Part shown: in pieces, positions 27,401 to 37,918 of the stretch
Numbering within the stretch: position 1 is the first letter of the stretch
Layout: every line of letters starts with the position of its first letter
Assembly: GCF_964355755.1 (NCBI RefSeq)
Contig: NC_092671.1
Span: 25,604,070-25,668,069 of the forward strand
Source: Antedon mediterranea
Taxonomy: Eukaryota > Echinodermata > Crinoidea > Comatulida > Antedonidae
Length of the DNA: 64,000 bases
Reading direction: 5' to 3'
Position numbers and translations under genes: made by a program
The notes under the pieces: model-generated
The model's input: the letters and a program-made list of their open reading frames with translations, nothing else
What the model was told of the DNA's origin: nothing
Databases searched by the model: none

Positions 27401-30400
27401 CTATGCTGTATGAATCCTATGCTGTATGAATCCTATGCTGTATGAATCCTATGCTGTATGAATTCTGTGCTATATGAATCCTGTGCTGTATGAATCCTAT
27501 GCTGTATGAATCCTATGCTGTATGAATCCTATGCTGAATGAATTCTATGCTGAATGAATTCTATGCTGTATGAATCCTGTGCTGTATGAATTCTGTGCTG
27601 TATGAATTCTATGCTGTATGAATCCTGTGCTGTATGAATCCTGTGCTGTATGAATCCTATGCTGTATGAATCCTATGCTGTATGAATCCTATGCTGTATG
27701 AATCCTATGCTGAATGAATTCTATGCTGTATGAATCCTGTGCTGTATGAATCCTGTGCTGTATGAATTCTATGCTGTATGAATTCTATGCTGTATGAATC
27801 CTGTGCTGTATGAATCCTGTGCTGTATGAATCCTGTGCTGTATGAATCCTGTGCTGTATGAATCCTGTGCTGTATGGATTCTATGCTGTATGAATTCTAT
27901 GCTGTATGAATCCTGTGCTGTATGAATCCTATGCTGTATGAATCCTATGCTGTATGAATCCTATGCTGTATGAATCCTATGCTGGATGAATTCTATGCTG
28001 TATGAATTCTATGACCATCAGTACCAACTTTATTGCAATTCACCCTAGAGAAAATTAGACAACTTACTGTCGCACAATAGGAGGTATTTTGATAGACTTC
28101 ATCGGTAGAATGTGTTCAAGGTCATGGAGAAAATATACATAATCGATCTTCTGTCTGAACTTTGAACTTACAATGGGCTTGAATATGCCCATTAATATTC
28201 GTAACATATATGAAGGATGCACGAAGTATAGAGCCTTTAGGTTCTTCTTGTATCTGCAAAGAAAAATATCTTTATTAAGATAATGAAGAGTCAGATGTTG
28301 TTGTCATTTATAATGTACATATGAAATTGTTGCGTAAGAAATAGATGTTTAGAATAGATGGCTGTGTATGGTTAAGGATGCTATTTTTAACTTTAAATTA
28401 CAGAATAGATAAAATGTCTCTTAAAGAACAACTTTACTGGTAACCACAGTTTGAAAACAACATATTAAGGATGTTTTAATGATATCAGAACAATTGCAAG
28501 ATTTCCATTGTTCACTGATTGATTTGTATGTGATGACACCTGGAATGCATAGGAAATCTAATGAGTTTTACACTGTTGTTTACATATAAGTACAGCTATC
28601 ACTTTAACTTACATATATTATTTTAGGCTGAGGGAGTAGAAAAGAAAAATCATGACTTCTAGAGGCCAATTTACACAGACGAGCGGTAATGCTCTGAAAA
28701 CACATAGCTTGTCCCACAAAGAATCTCTATCTATCCTAAGCAGATACCGCCCATCCGCATAAGAAATTTATATATTCTATATTTTTGTTTTCCGCTTACC
28801 ATTACCGCTCGTCTGTGGTAAATAAGCATTAACATAGACACTACTGTACCTCAGAATTGAACCAGGGACCGTGTGATTGGAAGAAAAATATGGAATGGAA
28901 AACACCAAGCTACAACTTGTAGACATTTTGTAAAGGCATACAAGGTATACTTGACAGAAACCAAACACCCCTAGGAAATTACTTTTTAAGACCTACTTTC
29001 TTTCTAGTTCTCTGTAGGCTTGAACCAACCACTTCAAGGAGGGTCTGTTACTCTGAGTGAGCCCATACTGAAATACCACCAATGTGTAATCATTTTCCAC
29101 ATACTGATTTAGTGTATACTGCAAGAACCTATAAAGTGAAAAGTAAAATCTATCTGAATCTTGGTGATGGTTTACAATACAGTGCATGCATTATAAAATC
29201 AAATTGCTATTTATAAGTTGTGCAAATAGTAACAAACTGGTTTGTTGGTTTAACAATTTCTGTGTGTAAAAAAGCTCCATGGTTCATGTGTGTTGATTGT
29301 ACAATAGAGTAGACTTTTTCACAGGGTGGTTAAAATGTGAAAAAGTCTGTGAACCAACATGGGTACTGTACAGTTACCCGGGTATTATCCCAACCCTTCT
29401 ATTCTAGGCCCACTCTGTCCAAATGTTAAATTGTACACTGGGACTTTGCCAGGGGTATGTTTGCAAAGGTGATCGTAAAGTCGGGAGTGGGATTATAGCT
29501 GATGTGGGTACAGTACATTTTTCATACAAAAACCAAATAAATAGGTTTTCATCATAGACAGGACAACCCTTTATGTTTATCTTCAATGAAAATATTATTA
29601 ATACAAATCCATTGAAAAAAATTTAACATTTAATGATCAAATACTACAATAACGAGTATAAATAATCTACCTCCTACCCTATTAAAGGAATTTCCTACTT
29701 AATTACAAAAAGCCGACGGAATAAAATATTTCTGCCTTACCCTAAAAGACGTGTTTGGTTGTATTCCTTACTTGATGGTAAATTAGAGCAGAAAAAAAGA
29801 ATCAATTTCCGACCCACACGGTCATCTCCTGCAAGAAGAAAAAAAAAGTATACTGATGTATTATTATCCTAATAATAGGAATTCACTTAATCAGTGAAAG
29901 CAAAAACATCACACGAATTACTGTAGCTAGCATCATACAAAATTGAAAATAAAGTAATAAGCATCTACTACAGCAGTCATCAGAACGTTTGTCCTGGTTT
30001 TTACACGCCCAACCATAGAGTATTAATAAAGTTACTTGTAATGTATGTACTCATTATTCCAGTCTAATCATGAATCTTGCAATATTTTTTTTTAATACAT
30101 TTTAATAAATTTGACAATTTTGGGGTTGGGTTTAGTTGGTGTAAATGAAACTTTGTATTCATTCAGTATTTTATTATTCAACTTCTGTTTCCAACAATAG
30201 TCAATATAAACAATTAATTTTTATTATCACTACTGTAAATAATCACTGTATACATTTTATAATACATTTTTTTTTGTAAAAATCACTGTAAATACGCATT
30301 TATGGTTACCATTATAATACCAAAAACATGTACAATTGATTGAATAAAGTTCACATAAATTGCTAAATATGGCCTACCGAAGCAGTTTTCAGTTTGATAC

Positions 30401-33400
30401 CACAACAGAAAAAAAACCCCTAAAAATGGAGGATTTAAAAAAAAAAAAATCTTTAGTTGGTCTTGTATTTAATATTAATATGTTAATTAGTGGTTGTATA
30501 ATTTATTCTTACTCTGTATTTGTTCTATTATTTGTGGAATTATATTATATTATAACTTTAAAATTTAGCAACTTTTAAAATTTTATGTATTTTAACCTAA
30601 TATGTTACTACATCATACCTGATAATGTTATATCCTGTATAAATATGTTTTAAATAAAATAAAATTAGGTTAGACTGAGTTTTTAAAAACATCATATTTA
30701 AAGGGATTAGGCCAAGTTGAGCCGCCGCCAGAAAAACGTTATTTTCTATGAAACGCCAAATGCTAACTTTCTCCGGTGCTCGTTTTTTATTGGGGATAAC
30801 AATGTATATTCAAAAGTTTATGTATATAGCCTATATCACGGTTTTTAGTATATATTATTTAATATTATTAAATATTACAATTAAAGAAATAATTATGAAA
30901 ATCTGACTTGTAGATTCCAAAATATAAGGCCTAAAACATCACCGAAAATGATCGTTTTTAGCCAAAAATTACTTAAACATGTTTTCCCTCTACAGGCGGC
31001 AGTTGTATGAACTAGGCCTACTCCATTTTCGGTAAAATAATTACATCATAAAATCACCGTTTTTTAGTAAAATATTTTGTGTATTAAAATTGTAAAATTC
31101 AATAAAATATGATATTAAAAGATAGTAAATAAAAAATAATAATTATTTAACCTCATTCGAAGAACATCAATACTCTATTTAGGTCTAGGCCTAGTCCTGA
31201 GAGACAATGTGATTTTTACGTGGTAGGCCAAACATATTATAGAGTGCACTGCATTTTTACATTGAAATTATTAAATATGACTAGGAGCCTATGGTACTTT
31301 CCTTTGCTGTTTTGTTATGGCGGTTCAAACCAATAAAATTGTAGTATGTAATTATATATTATTTATTTTCATGACACAATAAACCTAAGACCATGAACTT
31401 ATGTGCTATAAGGACACCACTCTAATCACTAGGCGAAATGTCGTAAAAGACGCACCGGGCGTTTCATAGAAATTACCGGCGGCTCAACTCGTCGGCGGCC
31501 CAACCGTTCATATCCCATTTAAAGTACAGTACAGGTTGCTTTTGAAGTCATAGTCATATATACTTTATTGTCCATTTAAAAAACTGAAATGTGATTTGAA
31601 AACTGGCAAAATACAAAAATATAAAATACAATTTACAAAAACACACACAAAAAGTTAAGAGGCTAAAAATTGTTAAAATTAGATAAAAATTATCGGTTAC
31701 ATTTTACCTTTGTACTCTGGAGTTATATAAGTGTATAGCATTAGGTACAAACGAGCACCTAAACCGTTTTGTTTTGGTATTAAGTGCACGTAGTCTTATG
31801 CCAGAATTCATGAGAGCAAATTGTTTGTGAAGAGGATGTGTTTCATCATCAATGATACTTTTTACTTTTTTTAACACATTTTCTTTATACAAGGATTCAA
31901 CATCAGGTAAGTGCTCTCCTACTAGTCTAATTGCTCTATTTCCTATTCGATTAAGTTTAATTTTATCTTTTTGCATTGTATTACCATAAAAACAAACATT
32001 ACAAAAAAGTATTGAAATGACAATCTTTGACTTTTTGTTTAAATTAGATAGTTGGTGTTTTGTATAATTTTTGTTTTGCAGAAACTGAATTTAAATCAAA
32101 TTAAACGTTCTCCAGTTATAATTTGCATTATGATTCTTCAATGGATTTTCACATTCTGAGTAAGTATTAACATTGAACACTGAATCCAATTCTCAATTAG
32201 CATAAAATCCACAAGCATCATGACATTGCAAGAGGGATTCATGGGAAGTCTTTAGTACAAAGGTATGATAATGAGAAAGAAATTACAAATTTAATTAAAA
32301 TTAATTGCAACAGTATTTAAAATGTATTGGCTTGGAATTGAGCCAATTCTTGACGATGAAAATCTATTTTGTGGCCAAATGCGTGAAATTTTTGTTCATA
32401 ATCATATGACATATACTGGAACATTAAAGATATATTGTACTCCTGAAAAAATAATTTTTTAAATTGTTAATGAATATTATATGCCATTTTAATTTCACAT
32501 ATAGATCACCAAAACCATGATTTATTTAGCAAACAATAATCAAATTGTCTGTCGGTGAATTGTTTTGAAAAAAAATTAAATTTGTTATTTGTTTCGTCTT
32601 TTTATAAAGTGAAATAAATATTTATGTTTGTTTTTCCCCCTATGGAACTAAATAACTTCATAACTGCAAAATGGCCCATTAAAGTGTGATTTTAATTAAT
32701 TATTAATTTATTATGATTTTGGGGGACAAAATATCGCTTTAAAATTGTGTAAACAAGGAAATGATAAGTTTTACAAATTTTTAAAATACATCATTACACA
32801 GTCTGAACCTCTATCGACGGAACCAACCTCCTATAAGCGGTTACCTCTCGTAAGCAGCAAATGCTTCAAACAGGAGGTTCAACTGTAGTTGTTGAATCAT
32901 TTAAATCATTAATCTATTTGATAAATTAGACATTTTTTCTGTTTCACATTCAACATGATACTTTTACTGATTTTACCCTGATTTTACAGCAATGGTTAGC
33001 CTACAATGCAATACAAATAGTTTTTTTGGTCTTTGTGTTCGCCAATGTTTTGTTGACGATTGGTATAGTATTCAAAACTGGGTCTGCATTAATTAGCATT
33101 GTGTTTAGATACCTGCTACTTGAATGATGCCATATTTGGCAATATCTTCAAACGTGTCCTCCTCAGCATCTGTGCTAATGTTGCCCTGCATGTCTGTATC
33201 ATCTGTATCCTCGTCAAGCCACTCTTGAGCACTTGCCTCCTCGTCCGAGTGAAATTCTGAAAATTTTTATTCATTTGTTAACCTAATGCACAATTAAAAG
33301 GCATGTTTTTGTTGCTACCAAATTTTTCTTTAAAATAAAAAGTAGACACAGAATATATATTATTATTATTTTTCTTTATATATAAAGGACTTACAAGGAC

Positions 33401-36317
33401 ATGTAGACACTAACACAATAACAAACCATCCTGCCATAAACAGACAAAAATGGAAACAAATTGTGGAAAGTGTAATGTCGGAAGACGGAAAACATTAAGA
33501 AGAAGAGAAGAAGAATATAGTGCATAAAAATTACATTCAAATTATGTTGTCTAGTTAATAATTGAGAAAAAAACAGACATTAGGAAGGAATTTCATTTAG
33601 TAGCGGGATGATTCGGCCCCGAGACGATTTGGTTCAGAGAAGATCCAGCCCATTTTGTCGACTTTACAATATAAGCCTACAGTATGCATTTTATAAACAT
33701 TAAAAATTATTTGTAAATAACCATAATATGTTTGGTTTTAATTTCAGATAGACTGTGGGAGTAGTACCTGACATAAAAAATGTAATAAAGCAATCGGACT
33801 TGTTTCTAAAAAATTGCCGAAAATGGTCATTTTTCAGCCATGTGAACAATGTAAACAAATTGCTCTCTGGCAAATAAATGAATAATATTATTATCGAAAA
33901 ATAATTGAATTAAAATTACATTTTAGTAATTTATATAAACATTGAAAATATCATTAAAATCCATAAAAAAATGTTCCTACCATAAGGAAAAAAATAGTAG
34001 AGTACTTTCACTTTTGATTAAAACACATTGTTTCAGCGCCATGACATTATTGTTTAGTGTTGTTCTATTAAGCGGTATGACAGAGGCGGTTCTAAGGGGG
34101 CGCACCCTTATACCAGCACAAAAAAACTGTGAGTTTAAAACCACCATTTATATAATAAAATAGCCTAAATATGTTGTCAATAGTAATTTGAAATTGTTGG
34201 GATACTGTCTGGGGCAACTTACATGATAAAGTTGCTGTCAATGGTATTTTTATGCATCCCAATGTGTAACAGTTACAATGCAAAATAAATTATCAGTGTG
34301 GCTCTTCACATGATTAAACCTTGTTTGGCCCAAATGGCATTTTATGTCTACTGTCTGGGGCAACTTACAGGATAAAGTTGCTGTCATCCAATTGGTATTT
34401 TTGTGCACCCTAATGTGTGGTAGTTACAATGCAAAAAGGAATTTACTGTGTGGCTCTGTACATGAATAACACCATTTTTGAGTGGTCACTTGGGGCTACC
34501 GTCTTGGGCAGGATAAAGTTGCTATCATTGCTGTTTTAACATATAAACATATGAGGAAGATATCTAACAACTTTTATCCGTGTGGCTTTTCACATGATTA
34601 AATCCATTTCTTACCCCTCCTATTTGGTGTCACTAGGGAAAATTTACAGGATATGACCAGGCAGCAATATTGATTATTGAATTATAGCTATATATCTACA
34701 TAATAAGCCCATCAAACCTTTTGTGGCTTTTTATATGAATAAACTTTCTGGGGGTCCGGTCTAAATTATTAATAACCATATTTTAATCTCAAATACATGG
34801 TCGCTTTAAATATACGCCGTGGTTAAGATTCCGGCACCGGAATTCAACTGCCCACCGTTAGGGAATCCGACACGCTATTGCGCATGCCCAGAGCGAAGTA
34901 ATTATAGCTTGCACTAGTGCCACAGACCGCGCACCACACCACCGAGAGAGTCGGACGTTGTTATAGGGATTTACTGTAGCCTAGTTAGTCGTTGCGTGGG
35001 GGAGAGAGCGATGGATGAAACTTGGCCTAGGCCATACATGAATTAAATAATTAAAATACGACTACGCCACACGTTAAAATAATTATTATGATATTGATAA
35101 GAATCAGTACTGTATCTATATAAGAATCGTAATGCTGTAATTTTATTAGACAGAGGAAGTATGAAGTTCGGAACGGGAGAAAAACACAGGCCTACCCAGT
35201 GGTATAACGCTTGCGTATTTCAAGAAATGTACGAAAAGTGAATATAGCGTAGCGTTGCAACCCCGACTTCCCGAACAGTTCTGTTTTTTTCACATCATGT
35301 CCGCGCAGCGGCTGCCGTCAGCAAATCAACTTGTACTGTACATGTTATTACAGTATAATAATGCGTTATGAAATCTTTTATTTTGTACTTGAAAATCATA
35401 AAACTAGTCATGTAATTATAATTCATAATTATATGAAGTTTATATATAATATGAATGGGCTAGGCTAGTTCGCCGTGGTGCAGCTATTAATTGATCCATC
35501 GCTGTTAGCAAAGATAGTGTATTGTGATGCTGTGTTAGTCTGTAGATGATAGAGTATATACTATTAATAGAGTCGCCGATTACCTCGCTCTGGGCATGCG
35601 CAATAGCGTGTCGGATTCCCTAACGCTGGGCAGTTGAGTGCCGGAATCCTAACCACGGCGTTAAATCCATGACACGTTTTTTTCCTCACTAAATTCACAC
35701 ACATAATACCACATTACATTTCTATTTGAATATTAGAATTTATTAATATTAACTGGCACAAATAATCTATTTTATCAATATTTTCTTGATATTATCAATT
35801 ATTATTTGTGTGTTTTAGTTTTAGGCCTAGTCTAGGCCTACTGTTATTTGATACTGGCTTCTTCTTATTCTGTACCCATTTGTTTGTAAGCTTGACTGAA
35901 ATCATAATTTGGCCTTGGGCCCGGGCCTTGGCATATAGTCTGGGTATCCTGCCGAATATATTATATATACCTAGTCTAGGAAACAACATAAAAAACAACC
36001 TAGCCTACAGTAACCTAGGCACTGAACATATTCTAGCCGAGTTTAGTAGGTAGCACTAGGCTAGGCGCTCTAGGTAGTAGGCTAGTAGTAGTTGTAGGCC
36101 TACTTGTACTGATTTTCAAGAAGTGTTATTGCTACTCACGCAGCCTGGCGCTAGCGGTTTTCACAACATCTTCTTCGAAATTTTCAAGCTGACGTTCATT
36201 TTTGTCACCATCCATACCACAGTATATATCGTCTCTGTTGTTGTCTAACTCTAGATCAGGGTCCAATAGTTCAGTATCTTCGCGATTATCACGACTAATA
36301 ATATTTACATTGGCCAT
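15495..36317 (-). CDS. ARHGAP1: ARHGAP1/p50RhoGAP homologue, 11 exons, 489 aa
   Basis: The protein is a Rho-family GTPase-activating protein of the p50RhoGAP type, a cytosolic and endomembrane regulator of Cdc42/Rho. Coding exons, in order: 36317-36140, 33256-33113, 29828-29741, 29128-28997, 28253-28068, 25482-25369, 22918-22845, 19340-19263, 18663-18535, 17279-17170, 15731-15495. Every junction is GT-AG and phases match; together they make 1470 nt. Residues 1-95 are acidic. Residues about 100-243 are the CRAL-TRIO/BCH domain (AGDDRVGRKL, LNQYVENDYTLVVFQYGL, ALYFVHPSYML, SSKFRQKIDYV). Residues about 275-455 are RhoGAP, with the arginine finger at R314 in EGVFRRC, K351 in ILKTFFRELPEP and FGPNL at 430-434, so it should be catalytically competent. 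The human protein is 439 residues; the excess is mainly N-terminal. The start ATG at 36317 has a good context (ACAATGG). The introns are swollen by minisatellites and MITEs. ARHGAP8-like paralogues are the alternative name; architecture and residues favour ARHGAP1. Confidence 0.95.
17779..17885. mobile_element. MITE copy, GCCAAYTTACACAG family (partial)
   Basis: Starts GCCAACTTACACAGCTGAGC and continues with GGTAAGTGGTAACGG and AAAACAAAAATATAGAA. These blocks are shared with intact copies at 26097-26272 and 28664-28828. It lies in ARHGAP1 intron 9 and abuts a retrotransposon tail. Confidence 0.6.
17893..18263 (+). mobile_element. CR1/L2-like retrotransposon 3' end
   Basis: The frame ending at 18119 reads FPRLWEQIPNDIKDS...FKAAL..., the standard RT C-terminus (LW-x-x-IP-x-x-IK, FK-x-x-L). 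It is followed by about 140 nt of UTR ending GAATAAATATTATTATTATT, the AATAAA plus ATT-repeat end typical of CR1/L2 elements. It is 5'-truncated, lies inside ARHGAP1 intron 9 in the opposite orientation, and has MITE fragments on both sides. Confidence 0.7.
18267..18460. mobile_element. MITE copy, GCCAATTTACACAG family (decayed right end)
   Basis: The left end is GCCAATTAACACAGATAAGC and GGTAACGGTAAGCAGAAAAC, followed by the internal CAGCTTGTCCCAC and AATCTCTATCTATC blocks shared with the copy at 28664. A matching right terminus could not be found. Confidence 0.6.
19741..22775. repeat. 40-bp minisatellite, about 76 copies, with higher-order structure
   Basis: The unit is GGTATAGAGTCAGTGTAATA followed by CTCCAAACTAGTGTTATGAT, repeated head-to-tail without a break. 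The array makes up about 87% of ARHGAP1 intron 7 (22844-19341) and begins only about 70 bp inside its 5' splice site. Diagnostic variants (CAGTCTAATA, GTTATGTT, CCCCAAAC, GATATAGAG) recur in the same order at an offset of 1200 bp (30 units) and then 1120 bp (28 units), showing recent block duplication. CTCCAAACTAGTGTT is the most conserved core. Confidence 0.97.
23411..23806. repeat. 43-bp minisatellite, about 9 copies
   Basis: The unit is AACAATTCATTCATACATAA then GCCTCAATCACTGAACGCCA then GTT, in ARHGAP1 intron 6. One unit lacks four bases (ATAC). The joins between the first two and the last two units both carry the extra ATGTTTGGG, which gives the array a symmetrical look. Confidence 0.93.
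23930..24080 (+). mobile_element. possible 3' UTR of a CR1/L2-like element
   Basis: Ends GTTTGCCAATAAAGATTATT ATTATG, an AATAAAG plus ATT-repeat terminus like that at 18263. No RT codons remain upstream, so only the tail is supported. Confidence 0.4.
26097..26272. mobile_element. near-palindromic MITE, about 176 bp
   Basis: Left end AAGGCCAATTTACACAGATG and, reversed, right end AAGGGCAATTTACAGAGATG. The inverted termini run about 40 bp through GGTAACGGTAAGCGGAAAA. It lies in ARHGAP1 intron 5 and has no ORF; a non-autonomous DNA transposon is the likely origin. Confidence 0.8.
27294..28013. repeat. 16-bp minisatellite, about 45 copies
   Basis: The unit is CTGTATGAATCCTATG. The variable positions are CCTATG/TTCTATG/CCTGTG and TGTATG/TGAATG. 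It lies in ARHGAP1 intron 5 and ends 55 bp from the 5' splice site of exon 5. The unit contains stop codons in other frames and is not coding. Confidence 0.95.
28664..28828. mobile_element. MITE copy, GGCCAATTTACACAG family
   Basis: Left end GGCCAATTTACACAGACGAG and right end, reversed, CTTATTTACCACAGACGAGC. Internal CATAGCTTGTCCCAC and AATCTCTATCTATC match the copy at 18267. It lies in ARHGAP1 intron 4. Confidence 0.75.
30703..31516. mobile_element. 814-bp inverted-repeat element
   Basis: The ends carry inverted blocks GTTGAGCCGCCG and TTTCTATGAAACGCC, about 60 bp in all. Both sides are flanked by ATTTAAA (30696-30702 and 31517-31523), a plausible target-site duplication. A second copy at 50030-50966 matches from about 31089 to the right end. 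There is no ORF, so it is non-autonomous. It lies in ARHGAP1 intron 2. Confidence 0.8.
31545..32080 (-). mobile_element. 5'-truncated non-LTR retrotransposon (RT C-terminal region)
   Basis: The minus-strand frame from about 32079 to 31704 reads KSKIVISILFCN, then IGNRAIRLVGEHLPDVESLY, DDETHPLHKQF, GIRLRALNTKTKRFRCSFVP and AIHLYNSRV. This order (RA-x-R, HPLH, G-x-R-x-R...T-x-R-x-x-x-SFVP-x-A) is the thumb and C-terminal signature seen in RT tails of Rex/CR1-type elements. The frame is uninterrupted, so the insertion is fairly young. The 3' UTR ends CAATAAAGTATATATGACT on the minus strand. It sits next to the 814-bp element in ARHGAP1 intron 2, same orientation as the gene. Confidence 0.75.
33602..33925. 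mobile_element. decayed hAT-like MITE, GATTCGGCCC end
   Basis: Starts GTAGCGGGATGATTCGGCCC, then GAGACGATTTGG, matching the reversed right end of the element at 50231-50725. The block around 33770-33925 (GCAATAAAGC-like, AAAATGGTCATTTTT, ATGTAAACAA) matches that element's interior. The other terminus was not found. It lies in ARHGAP1 intron 1. Confidence 0.6.
34190..34745. repeat. degenerate tandem repeat, about 4 units of 130-160 bp
   Basis: Units begin TACTGTCTGGGGCAACTTAC (34201, 34358), TACCGTCTTGGGCAGG (34497) and GTGTCACTAGGGAAAATTTA (34627). Each ends with a TGTGGCTYTTCACATGATTAAA-like block. Divergence increases from left to right. It lies in ARHGAP1 intron 1. Confidence 0.7.
34814..35661. 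mobile_element. 848-bp element with about 86-bp near-perfect terminal inverted repeats
   Basis: Left arm ACGCCGTGGTTAAGATTCCG and right arm reversed ACGCCGTGGTTAGGATTCCG continue in parallel through GTTAGGGAATCCGACACGC, TATTGCGCATGCCCAGAGCG and GTAAT. TTAAAT occurs just outside both ends, but the exact target duplication is not settled. The interior is richer in CpG than its surroundings and holds no ORF. It lies in ARHGAP1 intron 1, about 480 bp from exon 1. Confidence 0.85.
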
Positions 36318-36639
36318 TGTTTTATTTTCACCTACTTTACACACACCTCGCACATCACATTTACATTAAAAAAACCGAAAAGTAAAACTACGGTGAAAAA
36401 TACCGCCCTCTTATTTGTATATGTAGGAGAGGCTCACTAGAACGTAACGAAGGACGTAAACGCAACGCAAGCGTTTTAACCAATGACAAGCGAAGTTATA
36501 GACAGGGGTGGTGGAGAGGAGTTTATTTTTGTAGGTGTAGGCTAATATTGTAACAGTGTACAATCAAAATAACCCCCTAAATATGAAGCCATATGAATAT
36601 GAAGCCATATACATTTGATTATTATAAATTTGAATTAGT

Positions 36640-36712
36640 GTTTACCGACCGACCGAGACGTGACCGACCAACCTACCAACATAGTGAGCTATAGAGTCTT
36701 GTTGCACGCGAT
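36640..36712 (+). repeat. diverged copy of the CCGACCGACATAGTGAACTATAG repeat
   Basis: Holds ACCGACCGACCGAGACG, then CCAACATAGTGAGCTATAGA and GTCTTGTTGCACGCGAT. Better-preserved copies are at 39148-39262 (minus), 55440-55535 and 56090-56168. Confidence 0.6.
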
Positions 36713-36814
36713 TAAAAACAACACAGTTGATCAAGAAGCGCCATAAATACAGTAAAAATTATATCACTCATACTTTTGGTAAATTGTAAAATAAATTATT
36801 CTTTATTGTAATTT

Positions 36815-36945
36815 ATTGGGCCGTTTCGAGGAAATAAATAAACCCACCCGGGGCGTTTATTCAAGATGGAGTTTATTCCAATGATGTTCTAAGGGGGGAG
36901 TTTTTCAAATCGGGCCTTATTCTAATACGGTATATAGTTTCACAT
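36815..36945. repeat. dispersed GGCGTTTATTC / ACCGTATT repeat
   Basis: Contains GGGGCGTTTATTCAAGATGG, CTAAGGGGGGAGTTTTTC and, at the right edge, TCTAATACGGTATA. A related sequence lies at 39759-39838 in the other orientation, and a fragment lies near 52431. Confidence 0.5.
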
Positions 36946-37918
36946 TTAGGACGTGCAGACAACAGTTCTTTTCTCGATATTTCTGGACTGGACACTGAGA
37001 GACTAGACAAAAGCAAATAATATACGTCTTTACTATTATTCCTACTGTCTGATTAAATAGAAACGCTATGATAAAATTACAACTAAGCAAATACTTTTGT
37101 TGTGGCCTATGAATAAACTCGATTATGAGTGTATAATCCGTACCTGCCTGCAGCGTATCTAAGCTAATTTAGTAGCACCGCTGAAGTTCTATTCTGGTAG
37201 TGTTATTACCTATTCTGTTGCGCTCTTTCTTGTGACTAATTTAGTGAAAAGTGCATTTCAGCAAAATAATGACTACCGATTTTAGGACAAACTTTATACA
37301 GCAGTTTCTGATCTAACAAGACATTGCTGTTTGTTTTAAGTTCTTATTTGTGACATTGTTTTCAAGATAATCTCAACAACAAAGCTTTTAGAGAGAAATC
37401 TTTAGTTATTTAACAGTATTGATTTATTTATGAATTAATTAGGATTTGGTCCTCAATGTCACATCAACGGATTTGGAAGTAGGCTACTTAATATTGACAA
37501 TGGATACAAAGACTCATTGACTAACAGAGAAAATTGTTAGACTGTTGTTGCCAAGGGTGGTGCTCAGAATGTGATAGATCTCAACACTTACGACTAGTCG
37601 AAAGTAGGTCTAAACTGCTCCACATCATAAGCCTAACTTCAAAGTTTTAAATTAAAACTAAGAACAGAATATAGTAACCTATCTTACGGATTTTACAGAT
37701 TGTAGATGAGGAATGTAATGGAACAAACGCTATTTGATACCACGAGTTCGGAAATATGTTTTATTTGCTATAGGCCTAAGCAATTGATAGACTTTTATTG
37801 TTTCCTTAATTAGAAGAATTTTAAAGCAGTTCACTTTACGAATTTAACACGTTTTGATAATAACTTCAAACAGGAGTTTTAAAATACAGTAGTGGATTGT
37901 CGGATAAACTGACCGAAT

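Larger units (their letters stand above)
36318..37918. promoter_or_regulatory. divergent intergenic region between ARHGAP1 and the orphan gene
   Basis: The two ATGs face away from each other across 1.6 kb, so both promoters and 5' UTRs should lie here. No TATA box or other core element could be placed with confidence. Repeats occupy parts of it: a diverged GTCGCGTG/CCGACCGAC copy at 36640-36712 and a CGTTTATTC repeat at 36815-36945. Confidence 0.4.

Noticed and set aside
35795-36053. ORFs on both strands beside ARHGAP1 exon 1
   Set aside because: They fall in TAGGCCTA-rich sequence within intron 1 with no splice-compatible conserved peptide.
36318-36353. Upstream extension of ARHGAP1 exon 1 to a start at 36353
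   Set aside because: The codon at 36353 is GTG, not ATG; the ATG at 36317 has a good context and is the first in-frame ATG.
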